Shown here one piece after another: positions 17,034 through 29,078 of a stretch of 64,000 nt of DNA. The first letter of the stretch is position 1. Each line of letters opens with the position of its first letter. The notes beneath the pieces were generated by a model. The model was given only the letters and a program-made list of their open reading frames with translations, ran no database searches and was not told the origin of the DNA. The stretch lies in the NCBI RefSeq assembly GCF_000337835.1, contig NZ_AOLM01000016.1, forward strand, positions 1 to 64,000. The letters run 5' to 3'. This stretch comes from Haloferax sulfurifontis ATCC BAA-897. GTDB taxonomy: Archaea; Halobacteriota; Halobacteria; Halobacteriales; Haloferacaceae. A program made the position numbers and the translations under genes.

Positions 17034-18557
17034 ATGTCACTTGGTATACTCTCTCGCGTCCGCTCGTGGTTCGGCGGGCAGGCTCCGGTACCGGACGGCG
17101 GAATCGTCGCCGGCTCCGCCGCCGACGCGCCCGACCTGAACGTCGACGACGACGTGCTCCTCGACGGCGTCGGGCTTCCGGCGTTCGTCCTCGACGAACA
17201 GGGCCGCATCGCGGCGTGGAACTCGGGCGTCGAGTCGCTGACCGGCACGTCCGCGGACGCCGCGCTCGGCCGCCGCGACCTCGGTGAGACCTTCTACGGC
17301 AACGCCGCGGCCCGCGTGCTCGCGGGGCAGGTCCTCGACAGCCCCCGCGACGCCGCGTCGCTCGACGGCGTGGAACTCGACGACCCGGACCGCCTGCTCT
17401 ACGCCGCAGAAGAGACGTTCACGGACGCGAGCGGCGACGACTGCCACGCCCGGCACACCGCGATGCCGCTCTACGAGGGCGACGAGCTCGTCGGCGTCCT
17501 CCAGACCGTCCGCAACCGGACGGCGGAGGTCGAGCGCCACCGCGAGGTCGCCGCGCTCGTCTCCGAGGTCGAGTCGACGCTGACCCAACTGAGCCGGGGC
17601 AACCTCGACGCGCGGGCGACGATAGCGGAGCGCGGCACGGTCGACGACCAACTGTATCTCGTCGTCGACGCGGTCAACGAGACGGCGCGGAACCTCTCGA
17701 CGCTGGCGTCGAACGTCGAAGACGAGACGGAGACGGCGACCGCGGCGGTCACGCGGGCGGCGTCGGCGGCCGACGCCATCGTCGAGAACGTCGAGGAACA
17801 GCGCGACCTCCTCGACGAGGGCGCGACCCAGATGCAACAGTTCAGCGCGACGATGGAGGAAGTCGCCGCGACCGCAGACGAGGTCGACACGGCGGCCTCG
17901 GAGGCGCGGGAAGCGACCGCCGCGGGCCGCGAGGCCAACAGCGAGGCGCGAGAGGCGACCGAGAGCGTCGTCACGATGGGCGACGAACTCGTCGAGCGCG
18001 TGACCGAACTCGGCGGCCGCATGGACGACATCGAGGCGGTCGTGGAGGTCATCTCCGAGGTGGCCGAACAGACGAACCTGCTCGCGCTCAACGCGAACAT
18101 CGAGGCCGCCCGCGCCGGCGAGGACGGCGACGGGTTCGCCGTCGTCGCGGAGGAGGTCAAGTCGCTCGCCGACGAGACGCGCCAGCACACCGAGGACATC
18201 ACCACGCAGATAGAGGACATCCAGTCGCAGACCGACGAGGCGGTCCACGCGGCGACGGAGTCCAACGACCGCATCGAGCACGCGGACGACCGCATCTCCG
18301 AGATGTTGGCGGCCTTCGAGGAGATCGCCTCCTCCATCGACACCGCCGCGGACGGCGTCGCGGAGGTCTCCCGCGCGACCGACGAGCAGGCCGAGGCCGT
18401 CGAGGAACTGACCGCGACCATCGAGGACGTGCGCGACCGGACCGTCGAGACCGAGGGCGCGGTCGACAGCATCGTCACCGCGACCGACGAGAGCACCCAG
18501 GCGCTGTCGTCGCTCGCAACCGAGGTCGAGGAACTGACCGGGAGCCGGTCTGCCTGA
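17034..18557 (+). CDS. Soluble methyl-accepting-type signal transducer with PAS domain
   Basis: A 507-residue haloarchaeal transducer with no membrane segment. A PAS-like sensor spans about 38-165 ([17 protein letters not shown]), a HAMP-like linker about 170-225, and a long coiled-coil signalling domain the rest, with the conserved hairpin tip [21 protein letters not shown] that contacts CheA/CheW. It should sense a cytosolic ligand, redox state or light-linked signal and feed the chemotaxis kinase. No che genes are nearby. The ligand is unknown; no haem- or flavin-binding signature could be identified by eye. Confidence 0.9.
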   Translation: MSLGILSRVRSWFGGQAPVPDGGIVAGSAADAPDLNVDDDVLLDGVGLPAFVLDEQGRIAAWNSGVESLTGTSADAALGRRDLGETFYGNAAARVLAGQVLDSPRDAASLDGVELDDPDRLLYAAEETFTDASGDDCHARHTAMPLYEGDELVGVLQTVRNRTAEVERHREVAALVSEVESTLTQLSRGNLDARATIAERGTVDDQLYLVVDAVNETARNLSTLASNVEDETETATAAVTRAASAADAIVENVEEQRDLLDEGATQMQQFSATMEEVAATADEVDTAASEAREATAAGREANSEAREATESVVTMGDELVERVTELGGRMDDIEAVVEVISEVAEQTNLLALNANIEAARAGEDGDGFAVVAEEVKSLADETRQHTEDITTQIEDIQSQTDEAVHAATESNDRIEHADDRISEMLAAFEEIASSIDTAADGVAEVSRATDEQAEAVEELTATIEDVRDRTVETEGAVDSIVTATDESTQALSSLATEVEELTGSRSA

Positions 18558-18574
18558 CGTGGACGGGGGTCCGC

Positions 18575-19111
18575 TCAGGCGACGCCGGCGAGGAGGTTCC
18601 CGACCACGTAGGCGACCGTGGCGGCCGCCATTCCGACGACGAACATCTCGACGCCGTTAGCGAGCCACGAGCGGTTCGTCACGAGGCTCCGACTCGCGCC
18701 GACGGCGAAGAACGCCGCGGCGGTGACGGCGATAGAGACGGGAAACAGCGGCTCGACCCGGAACACGTACGGAAAAAGCGGCGCCCACCCGGCGACGATG
18801 AAGGCGGCGAACGTCGTGGCGGCGGTCCTGACGGGCGTCTTCCCGTCGGTCCGGGCGTGGCCGTCGCCGCGAGCGTCGTGGTAGTCCTCCTCCGAGCGCT
18901 CGGCGAGGTAGTTGCTCATCCCCATCGAGAAGCCGTCGGCGAACAGGTTGGCGAACCCGAGGACGATGACGATGCCCGGGCTCAAAGACGCGCCCGCGAC
19001 GCCGGCGACGACGGCGAACGTCGTGACGATGCCGTCGTTCGCGCCGTAGATGAGTTCGGGCAAGTATCGGCCCGACGACTCCACGTCGTCGCCGAGCAAC
19101 GTCTCCAACAT
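18575..19111 (-). CDS. VIT/CCC1-family metal transporter
   Basis: A 178-residue membrane protein with about five hydrophobic segments. The first, GANDGIVTTFAVVAGVAGASLS, is the VIT family signature, followed by ANLFADGFSMGMSNYLAERSE. A short charged loop (about 70-92) separates the two halves. VIT/CCC1 proteins export Fe2+ or Mn2+ from the cytosol, usually by H+ exchange. The large cytosolic metal-binding domain of plant VIT1 is replaced by a short loop. Convergent with the transducer gene (17 bases apart). Confidence 0.88.
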   Translation of the reverse strand: MLETLLGDDVESSGRYLPELIYGANDGIVTTFAVVAGVAGASLSPGIVIVLGFANLFADGFSMGMSNYLAERSEEDYHDARGDGHARTDGKTPVRTAATTFAAFIVAGWAPLFPYVFRVEPLFPVSIAVTAAAFFAVGASRSLVTNRSWLANGVEMFVVGMAAATVAYVVGNLLAGVA

Positions 19112-19216
19112 GGCGGAACCCTACGCTTGCGGAGTGAATAAACGGCGGGGGCGTCGCGGCACGCTCCGTGGTTCGATGCCGGCACGCGTAAGGGAACCCC
19201 GGCCGAACCACGGCCC

Positions 19217-19492
19217 ATGAGCGACGACGACACGACGCGGCTCTGGTTGGTCGAGCGGTCCTACGACGACCGGGACCTCATCATCCTCATCTACGCGACG
19301 CCCGACGGCGAGTACGAACTCCGGAAGGAGCTCGCCGCGGCCGTGATGCACCAGCGCCGGATGACCGTGACCGCCGCCATCGACGCGCCGACCGAGAACC
19401 TCGAACCCGTGGCCGACGACGACCTGCGCGAGCGGTACGCGACGGAGGCGACGAAGATGGCCGACTCCCACGAGCCCGACGACGAGGTCTGA
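19217..19492 (+). CDS. Conserved haloarchaeal hypothetical protein, 91 residues
   Basis: A small acidic soluble protein starting MSDDDTTRLWLVERSYDDRDLIILIYATPDGEYEL. Alternating hydrophobics predict a beta-strand pair followed by a helix (RKELAAAVMHQRR). The second half is helical and ends in Asp/Glu. No cysteines, no known motif. It is divergent from the VIT transporter gene (105 bases apart) and stands alone. Function unknown. Confidence 0.75.
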   Translation: MSDDDTTRLWLVERSYDDRDLIILIYATPDGEYELRKELAAAVMHQRRMTVTAAIDAPTENLEPVADDDLRERYATEATKMADSHEPDDEV

Positions 19493-19596
19493 GCCGACGA
19501 GGGGTCCGAGCCGCCCGACGGCGGCGAGGTGAGCGTCCGGCGACCGCCGATTTCGACCCGGAATGTTATCGCCCGTGATTTTCGCACCTAAAACAC

Positions 19597-19603
19597 TTTA
19601 AGG
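19597..19603 (+). promoter_or_regulatory. TATA element of the ABC exporter operon
   Basis: TTTAAGG is centred 25 bases before the ATG at 19625, so the mRNA should be leaderless. Confidence 0.6.
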
Positions 19604-19624
19604 CAGTGCGACGCAGGCCCGCCC

Positions 19625-20605
19625 ATGGCCGCCATCGAACTGAACGGGGTGACGAAACGGTTCGAAGACGACGAGGGACTGTTCGATTCCCTCCTCCCGT
19701 CGTCCGAACCCGACACCGTCACCGCCGTCGACGACCTCTCGTTTTCCGTCGCTGAGGGGGAGGTCTTCGGGTTCCTCGGTCCCAACGGTGCCGGAAAATC
19801 GACGACGATCAACATGCTTCTCGACTTCGCCCGCCCGACGAGCGGGTCCGTCCGCGTGCTCGGACACGACGCGCAGGCCGAGAGCGTGGCCGTCCGGCGT
19901 CGGACCGGCGTGCTCCCCGAGGGCTACGAGGTGTACGACCGACTCACCGGGCGCGAACACGTCGAGTTCGCCATCGAGTCCAAGGAAGCCGACGACGACC
20001 CCGACGAACTGCTCTCCCGCGTCGGCTTAGACGCCGACGAGGCCGCCCGCCGCGCCGGCGGCTACTCCAAGGGGATGTCCCAGCGCCTCGCGCTCGCGAT
20101 GGCGCTCGCCGGCAGTCCCGACCTCCTCGTCCTCGACGAGCCCTCCTCCGGTCTCGACCCCGCCGGCGCGCGCGAGATGCGCGACATCGTCCGCGCCGAG
20201 GCCGACCGCGGCGCGACGGTGTTCTTCTCCAGCCACGTGCTCGGACAGGTCGAAGCGGTCTGTGACCGCGTCGGCATCATGCGCGAGGGCCGACTCATCG
20301 CCGAGGACACCATCGAGGGCCTCCGCGACCGCGTCGACGCCGAGGCGATTCTCCGCATCGACGTCGACGGCGACGCCGACCTCGACGCGGTCCGAGCGCT
20401 CGACGGCGTCTCGTCGGTCGAGACCGACGGCGACCGCCTCGTCGTCGGCTGTACCGACGACGCCAAGACCCGCGTCATCGAGGCCGTCGAGGCCGGCGGC
20501 GCGACCGTCGCCGACTTCGAGACCGACTCGGCGTCGCTCGAAGACATCTTCCTCGCGTACACCGAGGGCGACGACTCGGCCGACGAACCGGAGGTGGCGG
20601 CGTGA
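19625..20605 (+). CDS. ABC transporter ATP-binding protein (ABC-2/NosF-type)
   Basis: A 326-residue ABC ATPase. Walker A is GPNGAGKST, the signature loop is the degenerate YSKGMSQRL, Walker B is LLVLDEPSSGLDP, and the switch His is in FFSSHVLGQVE. A C-terminal regulatory domain (about 230-326) follows, as in drug- or NosF-like exporters. It energises the permease encoded next, whose GTG start overlaps this stop by four bases (GTGA), which implies translational coupling. Substrate unknown; NosDFY-like and multidrug-type exporters look alike at this level. Confidence 0.92.
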   Translation: MAAIELNGVTKRFEDDEGLFDSLLPSSEPDTVTAVDDLSFSVAEGEVFGFLGPNGAGKSTTINMLLDFARPTSGSVRVLGHDAQAESVAVRRRTGVLPEGYEVYDRLTGREHVEFAIESKEADDDPDELLSRVGLDADEAARRAGGYSKGMSQRLALAMALAGSPDLLVLDEPSSGLDPAGAREMRDIVRAEADRGATVFFSSHVLGQVEAVCDRVGIMREGRLIAEDTIEGLRDRVDAEAILRIDVDGDADLDAVRALDGVSSVETDGDRLVVGCTDDAKTRVIEAVEAGGATVADFETDSASLEDIFLAYTEGDDSADEPEVAA

Positions 20606-21525
20606 CGCTCGAATCCGTCGCGCGCAAGGACTTCCGCGACGCCCTCCGGTCGCGGTGGCTCCTCGGCCTGACGCTGTTTTTCGCCCTCCTCATCGGCGGG
20701 TCGACGGCGCTGTTCTACGGCGTCCTGCTCTCCGGCGCGGGCGCGAACTCCGAGACGCTGTTCGGCCTCACCACCGCGCCGGGCGGGCTGTTCAACTTCT
20801 CGTACGCGGGCATGCTCGGGTTCGTCCTCGCGCTCATCGCGCTCGTGACGGCCCACGGCTCGCTCATCGACGAGCGCGAGTCGGGCACCATCAAGCTCCT
20901 GCTGTCGCTTCCGAACTCCCGGCGCGACGTGGTGTTCGGAAAGCTCGTCGGCCGCACGCTCGTCGTCATCATCTCGATGCTCGTCGGCTTCGTCGTCGCC
21001 CTCTTTGCGATGCTGTTCACCGGCGGGCAGGTCATGTTCGTCTCCTACGCGGGACAGGTGGCCCTCTCGGGACTCCTCGCCACGGCGTTCGTCTCCATCG
21101 GCGTCTGGCTCTCGGCGACCTCGGCCTCCCAGCGGCAGGCGCTGTTCGGCACCGTCGGGCTGTACTTCATCTTCGCCGTCCTCTGGTCGACGGTCGCCAC
21201 GGGCGTCCCGCGGCTCGTCAACTGGGTCGTCGAACAGCTCGGTCTCACCGCGCTGACCGCGCCGCAAATCGTCCAGATGAGACTGTTCATCAAGTATCTG
21301 AACCCGCTTCGGGCCTACGAGACGCTGGTCGCGGAACTGTACGGCCCCGCGGTCGCCGCCCGCCTGTTCAAGGCCGGTCTCGCCGAGCGACTCACCGTTC
21401 AGTCGGCGTTCTCGGAGTCGCTTCCGTTCTACTTCACCGGGCCGTTCATCCTCGCCATCCTCCTCGCGTGGGTCGTCGTCCCGCCGCTCCTCGGCTACTG
21501 GGCGTTCGAGAAGGCTGACCTCTGA
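20602..21525 (+). CDS. ABC-2 type transporter permease
   Basis: A 307-residue permease with six main hydrophobic segments and the NosY-like coupling region SLIDERESGTIKLLLSLPNSRRDVVFGKL between the second and third. It starts with GTG at 20602, overlapping the upstream ATPase gene. It forms the membrane half of the exporter. The gene is convergent with the NAD-ligase gene. Confidence 0.9.
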   Translation: MTLESVARKDFRDALRSRWLLGLTLFFALLIGGSTALFYGVLLSGAGANSETLFGLTTAPGGLFNFSYAGMLGFVLALIALVTAHGSLIDERESGTIKLLLSLPNSRRDVVFGKLVGRTLVVIISMLVGFVVALFAMLFTGGQVMFVSYAGQVALSGLLATAFVSIGVWLSATSASQRQALFGTVGLYFIFAVLWSTVATGVPRLVNWVVEQLGLTALTAPQIVQMRLFIKYLNPLRAYETLVAELYGPAVAARLFKAGLAERLTVQSAFSESLPFYFTGPFILAILLAWVVVPPLLGYWAFEKADL

Positions 21526-21592
21526 GGCCGACGTACTGCCCCCGAGGCGGTCGCGCCAGCGCCCGTCTCGGTGACGCCGACTTCCGACTGTT

Positions 21593-23785
<2,193 letters not shown>

Positions 23786-24004
23786 TCACGCGAACAGGTA
23801 GGCGACCCCGAGCGCGGACATGAAGACGCCGACGAACCGCGTGAGCGTCACGTTCCACTCGGCGGGTTCGACCTCGTCTTTCGGGGTCTTGCTCCCGATG
23901 GCATCGACCCGCTCGCCGAGTTTCGACACGCGGTAGGGGAACGCCGCCGCGGGGAGGCCGACGGCGAGGAAGAGGGCGGCGACGAGGAGGAAGTCTCCGG
24001 CCAT
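23786..24004 (-). CDS. Small membrane protein, 72 residues, two membrane segments
   Basis: Two hydrophobic segments (about 4-22 and 53-70) flank a short charged loop with ERVDAIGSKTPKDEVEPAEWN, which should lie on one side of the membrane. The Lys/Glu-rich loop and the WN-x-TLTRFVG stretch look conserved rather than random. Function unknown. It stands alone between the ligase and P450 genes on the same strand. Confidence 0.7.
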   Translation of the reverse strand: MAGDFLLVAALFLAVGLPAAAFPYRVSKLGERVDAIGSKTPKDEVEPAEWNVTLTRFVGVFMSALGVAYLFA

Positions 24005-24098
24005 GGAACCGGTCCACGGCCTCGGAGAATAAGGGTGTTGGCGACGGTCGAAGCGCGTTGAGACTGCGGGGAACAGACCGACGCGGCCCCGCCGACGC

Positions 24099-25451
24099 TT
24101 ACCGCCGGTTCACGACCATCTCGACCGACCCCTCGGGCCGGAGGGTAATCGAGGGGTCGAACGAGAGGTCGTGGGTCGGGTCGACCGTCCACGACTGAGC
24201 AATCGTCGCCAACGCGAGGCGCGCTTCCAGCATGGCGAAGCGGTCGCCGATACACCGCCGCGGGCCGCCGCCGAACGGGAAGTAGGCGTACTTCGGGAGG
24301 TCGCGTTCGAAGTCCTTCGTCCACCGACTCGGCCGGAAGTCGAGGGGGTCGTCGTAGAACCGCGGGTCACGGTGGAGGACCCACTGCTGGACCGCGACGG
24401 TCTGTCCGGGTTCGACGCGGTAGCCGCCGACCGTGTCGGGTTCGGCGGCCTCGCGGATGAGTTCCCACACCGGCGGGTAGACGCGCATCCCCTCCTTGAC
24501 GACCTGCTCGGTGTAGCTCAGGTCGTCGAGGTCGCCGAAGCCGGGGCGCTCGCCGTCGAGGGCGGCGTCGAGTTCCCCGCGGAGCGTCGCCGCCTGTTCG
24601 GGGTTCGTCCCGAGGAGGTGGAGCGTGTAGGTGAGCGCCAGCGCGGTCGTCTCGTGGCCGGCGAGGAGGACGGTCACGAGTTCGTCGCGTATCTGCTCGT
24701 CCGACAGGGGCTCGCCGTCGTCGTCGCGGAACGTCAACAGGAGCGAGACGACGTCGTTGGCCTCGGGGTCGGGGTCCCCGTCGCGGTGTTCCGTCACGAT
24801 GCGGCCGACGACCTCGGTGAGGTCGTCCAGCGCCCGCTGATACCGGCGGTTACGCGGGGTGGGGAGCCACCGCGGCACGTCAACCGGGCGCTTCATCGAG
24901 GTGGACGAGTAGTCCATGACGGTTTCGAGAGCGTCGCCGACGGCGGACTCCTCCTCGCGGATGTCCACGTCGAACAGCGTCTTCGCGGCGATTTCGACGG
25001 TGAGGCTCATCATGTCCGCGTGGATGTCGCGCGTCTCGCCGTCCTCCCACGACGACAGCATGCGCTCCGTGTACTCGACCATCACCTCGCTGTATCGCCG
25101 GAGCATCTGCGGGAGGAACGCCGGTTGCATCAGGTGGCGTTGCTGTCGCCAGAACTCGCCTTCGCTCGTGAGCAGGCCGTCGCCGAGGACCGTCCCGAGC
25201 GATTCCTGAAACAGCTCGCCCTTGACGTACCGCTGGTTCTCCTGCACGAGGACGTGCTCGACGAGTTCGGGGTCGCTCAGCTGGTAAAACGAGATGCCCC
25301 CGATGTCGTACTCCGCGACCGGGCCGTACTCGCGGGCGACCTCGGTGACGAACGTCAGCGGGTCGTCCGCGTACCGGAGGGTGTGGTGAACCACGGGCTT
25401 CGACGGCGGACTCGGCGGCCGTTCTCGACTGCCTTGCGTCGCTTCTGACAT
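24099..25451 (-). CDS. Cytochrome P450
   Basis: A 450-residue P450 with all signatures: the oxygen-activation helix AGHETT, the K-helix EGMR (ExxR), the PERF-like region FRPSRW, and the haem loop FPFGGGPRRCIG with the thiolate ligand Cys400. It is soluble, with no N-terminal membrane anchor, as in bacterial class P450s. Substrate and redox partner are unknown; a halophilic 2Fe-2S ferredoxin is encoded 6 kb away and is a possible electron donor. It has its own TATA element (25506-25514) and lies downstream of a Bat-type regulator on the same strand. Confidence 0.95.
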   Translation of the reverse strand: MSEATQGSRERPPSPPSKPVVHHTLRYADDPLTFVTEVAREYGPVAEYDIGGISFYQLSDPELVEHVLVQENQRYVKGELFQESLGTVLGDGLLTSEGEFWRQQRHLMQPAFLPQMLRRYSEVMVEYTERMLSSWEDGETRDIHADMMSLTVEIAAKTLFDVDIREEESAVGDALETVMDYSSTSMKRPVDVPRWLPTPRNRRYQRALDDLTEVVGRIVTEHRDGDPDPEANDVVSLLLTFRDDDGEPLSDEQIRDELVTVLLAGHETTALALTYTLHLLGTNPEQAATLRGELDAALDGERPGFGDLDDLSYTEQVVKEGMRVYPPVWELIREAAEPDTVGGYRVEPGQTVAVQQWVLHRDPRFYDDPLDFRPSRWTKDFERDLPKYAYFPFGGGPRRCIGDRFAMLEARLALATIAQSWTVDPTHDLSFDPSITLRPEGSVEMVVNRR

Positions 25452-25505
25452 GGATAGAGAGACGACCGGAACCGAGATGGTGCTACTGCCGATGCCGACC
25501 GGTCC

Positions 25506-25514
25506 TTTATATAG
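25506..25514 (-). promoter_or_regulatory. TATA element of the P450 gene
   Basis: On the minus strand CTATATAAA lies about 59 bases before the P450 ATG, in the 96-base gap after the regulator gene. Expected start site near 25483, giving a leader of about 30 bases. Confidence 0.6.
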
Positions 25515-25547
25515 TGGCCCACCAAGTCGGCGACGAGACGGCGGTGG

Positions 25548-26195
25548 TCACCCGAGGCGGTTCATCACGCGCGATTCGACCTTCCGAAGGTGTTCGGAGG
25601 CGGTGCTCTGCGAGCAGTCGAGTTCCGCGGCGAGTTCCTCGACCGACACCCGACGCGGGATGTCGTAGTAGCCGCGCTCGACGGCTGTGTCGAGCACTTC
25701 GCGCTGGCGGGCAGTGAGACGGACGCCGCCGCGGACCGGCTCGTAGTCCGAGAGGCCGTCCACGCAGAACGCGTCTGTGAGCGAATCGGGGAGCGATGTG
25801 ACCGCGCCCGTGAGTTGCGCGTGGCTCCCGAGGACGTTGACGACGACGCCCTCGCGGGTGAGCCGAATCGGCATGTCCAAAAGCAGGTCGTGTTCGTCGA
25901 CGAGTTCGAGCAACCGTCGCACGGCGTCGTCGGGGACGAGGTGGACGTGACAGACGACGCCGCCGTCGGCCGTCTCGTCGGCGTCGAAGTCGACGATATC
26001 GGGGTGGTCGGCCAGCCGGGCCTCGATGTCCGGCGGCGCGTCTTCGAGGACGCAGAGTTCGACCACGGTTCCGTCGGGCCGGAGCCGGAGGTCACGAAGC
26101 TCCCCGCACGGGTGGCGGCCGTCGACCGCGAACACGTCGTACGGGCTCCCGAACGGGTTTTCCTCGGCGTCGAAGTGGGCCCGGAGACACTTCAT
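25548..26195 (-). CDS. Bat-like HTH transcriptional regulator
   Basis: A 215-residue protein of the bacterio-opsin-activator HTH_10 family. The N-terminal about 150 residues form the ligand-sensing or scaffold part typical of haloarchaeal Bat regulators. The C terminus (about 160-215) has the HTH_10 pattern LTARQREVLDTAVERGYYDIPRRVSVEELA with the recognition helix SQSTASEHLRKVE. It lies directly upstream of the P450 gene in the same direction, so it may control that gene or itself. The PAS and GAF domains of full Bat proteins are absent. Confidence 0.9.
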   Translation of the reverse strand: MKCLRAHFDAEENPFGSPYDVFAVDGRHPCGELRDLRLRPDGTVVELCVLEDAPPDIEARLADHPDIVDFDADETADGGVVCHVHLVPDDAVRRLLELVDEHDLLLDMPIRLTREGVVVNVLGSHAQLTGAVTSLPDSLTDAFCVDGLSDYEPVRGGVRLTARQREVLDTAVERGYYDIPRRVSVEELAAELDCSQSTASEHLRKVESRVMNRLG

Positions 26196-26388
26196 GCGTT
26201 AGTTCCCCTCTCGCGCCGCCGAGGTATGCAAGTTACTCTCCGACGCGGTCCCCGTTTGTCCCTCTCCGTCGGTCGTCGGTCGTTGGCCGTCGGTCCCTGC
26301 CGCTCCGCACCGCTCCCCGCCGCCAACCACGGGCAACGCTTGCCGTAACTGACGGTTATTCGTTCGTCGAAGATTATGCACCTGATAC

Positions 26389-27708
26389 ATGAATCGAGGC
26401 TTCCGCACGCTCGGCCTCCACGCCGGACAGGACCCGGACCCGGCGACAGGGGCCCGCGCCCCGCCGCTCTATCAGACCACGTCGTACGTCTTCGACGACG
26501 CGGACCACGCCGCGGACCTGTACGCCCTCGAAGCCGACGGCGACGTCTACTCCCGCATCTCCAACCCGACGACTCGCATCCTCGAACGCCGCCTCGCCGC
26601 CCTCGAAGCGGGCGTCGACGCGGTCGCCACCGCCTCGGGCATGGGCGCGCTCGACGCGCTCACGACCGTCCTCGCGTCCGTCGGCGACAACGTCGTGCTC
26701 TCGGAGGACATGTACGGCGGCACAGCCTCGTACTTCTCGAAGACTGCCGTCAGGCGCGGCATCGAATCCCGGACCGTCGACACCCTCGACGTCGACGCCT
26801 ACGAGGCGGCCATCGACGAGGACACCGCCTTCGTCCACGTCGAGACGGTGGCGAACCCCTCGCTGAAGACGCCTGACTTCGAGGCCATCGCCGAGGTCGC
26901 TCACGAGCACCGCGTCCCGCTCGTCGTCGACAACACGTTCGCCACGCCCGCGCTCTGTCGGCCCATCGAACACGGCGCGGACATCGTCTGGGAGTCGACG
27001 ACGAAGTGGCTCCACGGCTCCGGCACGACCGTCGGCGGCGTCGTCGTCGACGGCGGCACCTTCCCGTGGGACGCGGCCGACTACGACGAACTCTCCGGCG
27101 AGAACCCCGCGTTCGGCGTCGACTTCGTCGAGCGGTTCGGCGAGCGCGCCTTCGCGGAGGCCGTCCGCCAGCGCGCCGTCAGGAGCACCGGTAGTTGCCA
27201 GTCGCCGTTCGACGCGTGGCAGACGCTTCAGGGCGTCGAGACGCTCGCGCTCCGGATGCGCGCCCACTGCGACAACGCCCGCCGAGTCGCCGAGTTCCTC
27301 CGCGACCGCGACGGCGTCGCGTGGGTCACCTACCCCGGCTTCGAGGACCACGAGACCCACGACCTCGCCTCGGAGTACCTGCAGGGCGGCTACGCCGGCA
27401 TGGTCACCTTCGGCCTCGACGGCGAGGACGACGAGGCGGCCTACGGGGCCGCAAAAACCGTCTGCGAGTCGGTCGACCTCGTGAGCTTCCTCGCCAACAT
27501 CGGCGACGCGAAGTCGCTTCTCATCCACCCCGCGTCGACCACGCACGCCCAGCTCTCGATGGACGAACAGCGCGCCGCGGGCGTCGCACCCGACATGCTC
27601 CGGCTGTCTGTCGGCATCGAGGACGCCGACGACATCATCGCCGACCTCGACCAGGCAATCGAACGCGCCTTGGGTCAGCAGGCCAACGGGGACTCGGAGG
27701 AGAAATGA
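26389..27708 (+). CDS. metY: O-acetylhomoserine sulfhydrylase (MetY), first copy
   Basis: A 439-residue PLP enzyme of the Cys/Met metabolism family. It has LYQTTSYVF, the Tyr-containing [11 protein letters not shown]-binding [10 protein letters not shown] (Asp181) and the Schiff-base Lys206 in [12 protein letters not shown]. The long C-terminal part ending [12 protein letters not shown] fits O-acetylhomoserine sulfhydrylases, which make homocysteine from O-acetylhomoserine and sulfide. The stop overlaps the metX start by two bases (ATGA), so the two genes are translated together. TATA-like GGTTATTCG lies about 30 bases upstream. Confidence 0.93.
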   Translation: MNRGFRTLGLHAGQDPDPATGARAPPLYQTTSYVFDDADHAADLYALEADGDVYSRISNPTTRILERRLAALEAGVDAVATASGMGALDALTTVLASVGDNVVLSEDMYGGTASYFSKTAVRRGIESRTVDTLDVDAYEAAIDEDTAFVHVETVANPSLKTPDFEAIAEVAHEHRVPLVVDNTFATPALCRPIEHGADIVWESTTKWLHGSGTTVGGVVVDGGTFPWDAADYDELSGENPAFGVDFVERFGERAFAEAVRQRAVRSTGSCQSPFDAWQTLQGVETLALRMRAHCDNARRVAEFLRDRDGVAWVTYPGFEDHETHDLASEYLQGGYAGMVTFGLDGEDDEAAYGAAKTVCESVDLVSFLANIGDAKSLLIHPASTTHAQLSMDEQRAAGVAPDMLRLSVGIEDADDIIADLDQAIERALGQQANGDSEEK

Positions 27709-28952
27709 GCCGAACGCGAACCACGCCCGGTCGCCGGGTTGAATCCGACGTCGTCGACATCGGCGAACACGAGTTCGAGTCGGGCGAGATACTGCCGGAC
27801 CTGAAAGTCGCCTACGAGGCCTACGGCGAGTTCGACGGGCAGAACGCGGTCCTCGTCTGTCACGGCCTCACCGGGAGCCAGCACGTCGCCGGCCACGGCA
27901 CCGACTCGGGCGTCTCCGGACAGGCCCGCGCGTGGTGGGGCGACATCGTCGGGCCGGGCAAGGCGCTCGACACGAACGACTACTACGTCATCTGCGTGAA
28001 CGTCCCGGGGTCGTGTTACGGCACGAGCGGCCCGGCGAGCGAGGGCCCGGACGGCGAGCCGTGGGGGACGGACTTCCCGCCGGTCACCGTCCACGACTGG
28101 ACCCGCGCCCAGCGCCGCCTGCTCGACCACCTCGGCGTCGGTCGCTTACACGCCGTCGTCGGCGGCTCCGTCGGCGGCATGAACGCCCTCGATTGGGCCG
28201 TGCAGTTCCCCGACGACGTGGAGCGCCTCGCGGTCGTCGCCTCGGCGGCCCGCCTCGACTCGCAGTGTCTCGGCATCGACGCCGTCGCCCGCCGCGCCAT
28301 CACCTCGGACCCGAACTGGAACGGCGGCGACTACTACGGCGAAGAGCGCCCCTCGCCCGACGCGGGCCTCGGCCTCGCCCGCCAACTCGGCCACCTGATG
28401 TATCTCTCGAAGGACTCGATGGAGCGCAAGTTCGGCCGGCGCTCCGCGGGCCGCGGCGACCGCGGCGACGCCTTCCCCTCGGACCCCGCGGCCTCGTTTT
28501 TCCCGTACCGCGAGGTCGAGTCCTACCTCGACTATCAGGCCGAGAAGTTCGCCGAGCGCTTCGACGCCAACGCGTACCTGTACCTCACGCGCGCCATGGA
28601 CGACTTCGACCTCTCGGAGGGCTACGAGTCCGACGCGGCCGCGCTCGCCGCCTTCGAGGGCGAGGCGCTCCTCGTCTCTTTCACCGGCGACTGGCACTTC
28701 ACGACCGAGCAGTCGGAGTCGCTCGCGGGCGCGTTCCGCCGCGTCGACGCGCCGGTCGCCCACCACGTCGTCGAGTCCGACCACGGCCACGACGCCTTCC
28801 TCGTCGAACCCGAGAAAGTCGGGCCGCCGCTCGGCGACTTCGTCGACGAGGGCGTCGCGGGCCGCGCGGTGACCGACACCGCACCCGACGGCGGCGAACC
28901 CGACGACGAGAAGGACTTCGCGCCGGTCCACTCCTCGCTGTTTTCGCGCTGA
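27705..28952 (+). CDS. metX: Homoserine O-acetyltransferase
   Basis: A 415-residue alpha/beta hydrolase. The nucleophile Ser155 is in [12 protein letters not shown], the Asp in FTGDWHF (near 329) and the catalytic His in SDHGHDAF (near 361). It transfers acetyl from acetyl-CoA to homoserine and supplies the substrate for both neighbouring MetY enzymes. Start chosen at the ATGA overlap with the upstream metY, which gives the family N terminus with [19 protein letters not shown] longer frame runs through metY but is a shadow. The central lid has a long Asp/Glu-rich insertion, probably haloadaptive. Confidence 0.95.
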   Translation: MSRTRTTPGRRVESDVVDIGEHEFESGEILPDLKVAYEAYGEFDGQNAVLVCHGLTGSQHVAGHGTDSGVSGQARAWWGDIVGPGKALDTNDYYVICVNVPGSCYGTSGPASEGPDGEPWGTDFPPVTVHDWTRAQRRLLDHLGVGRLHAVVGGSVGGMNALDWAVQFPDDVERLAVVASAARLDSQCLGIDAVARRAITSDPNWNGGDYYGEERPSPDAGLGLARQLGHLMYLSKDSMERKFGRRSAGRGDRGDAFPSDPAASFFPYREVESYLDYQAEKFAERFDANAYLYLTRAMDDFDLSEGYESDAAALAAFEGEALLVSFTGDWHFTTEQSESLAGAFRRVDAPVAHHVVESDHGHDAFLVEPEKVGPPLGDFVDEGVAGRAVTDTAPDGGEPDDEKDFAPVHSSLFSR

Positions 28953-29078
28953 GGCGCGGGTGTCGTCCCGGCTTCTGCCCGGCGCTCTTCGGCTTGCGCG
29001 TCGGTCCCGCGTCGCAGAAGCCGGCGGGAATTGCGACCGACACCCCGCTTTACCCCCGTTCGATTCGACGGTCGAGGT

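Noticed and set aside
27195-28952. A 585-codon frame starting inside metY and running through metX.
   Set aside because: The first 170 codons are a shadow of metY. The metX start at the ATGA overlap fits the family and the operon.
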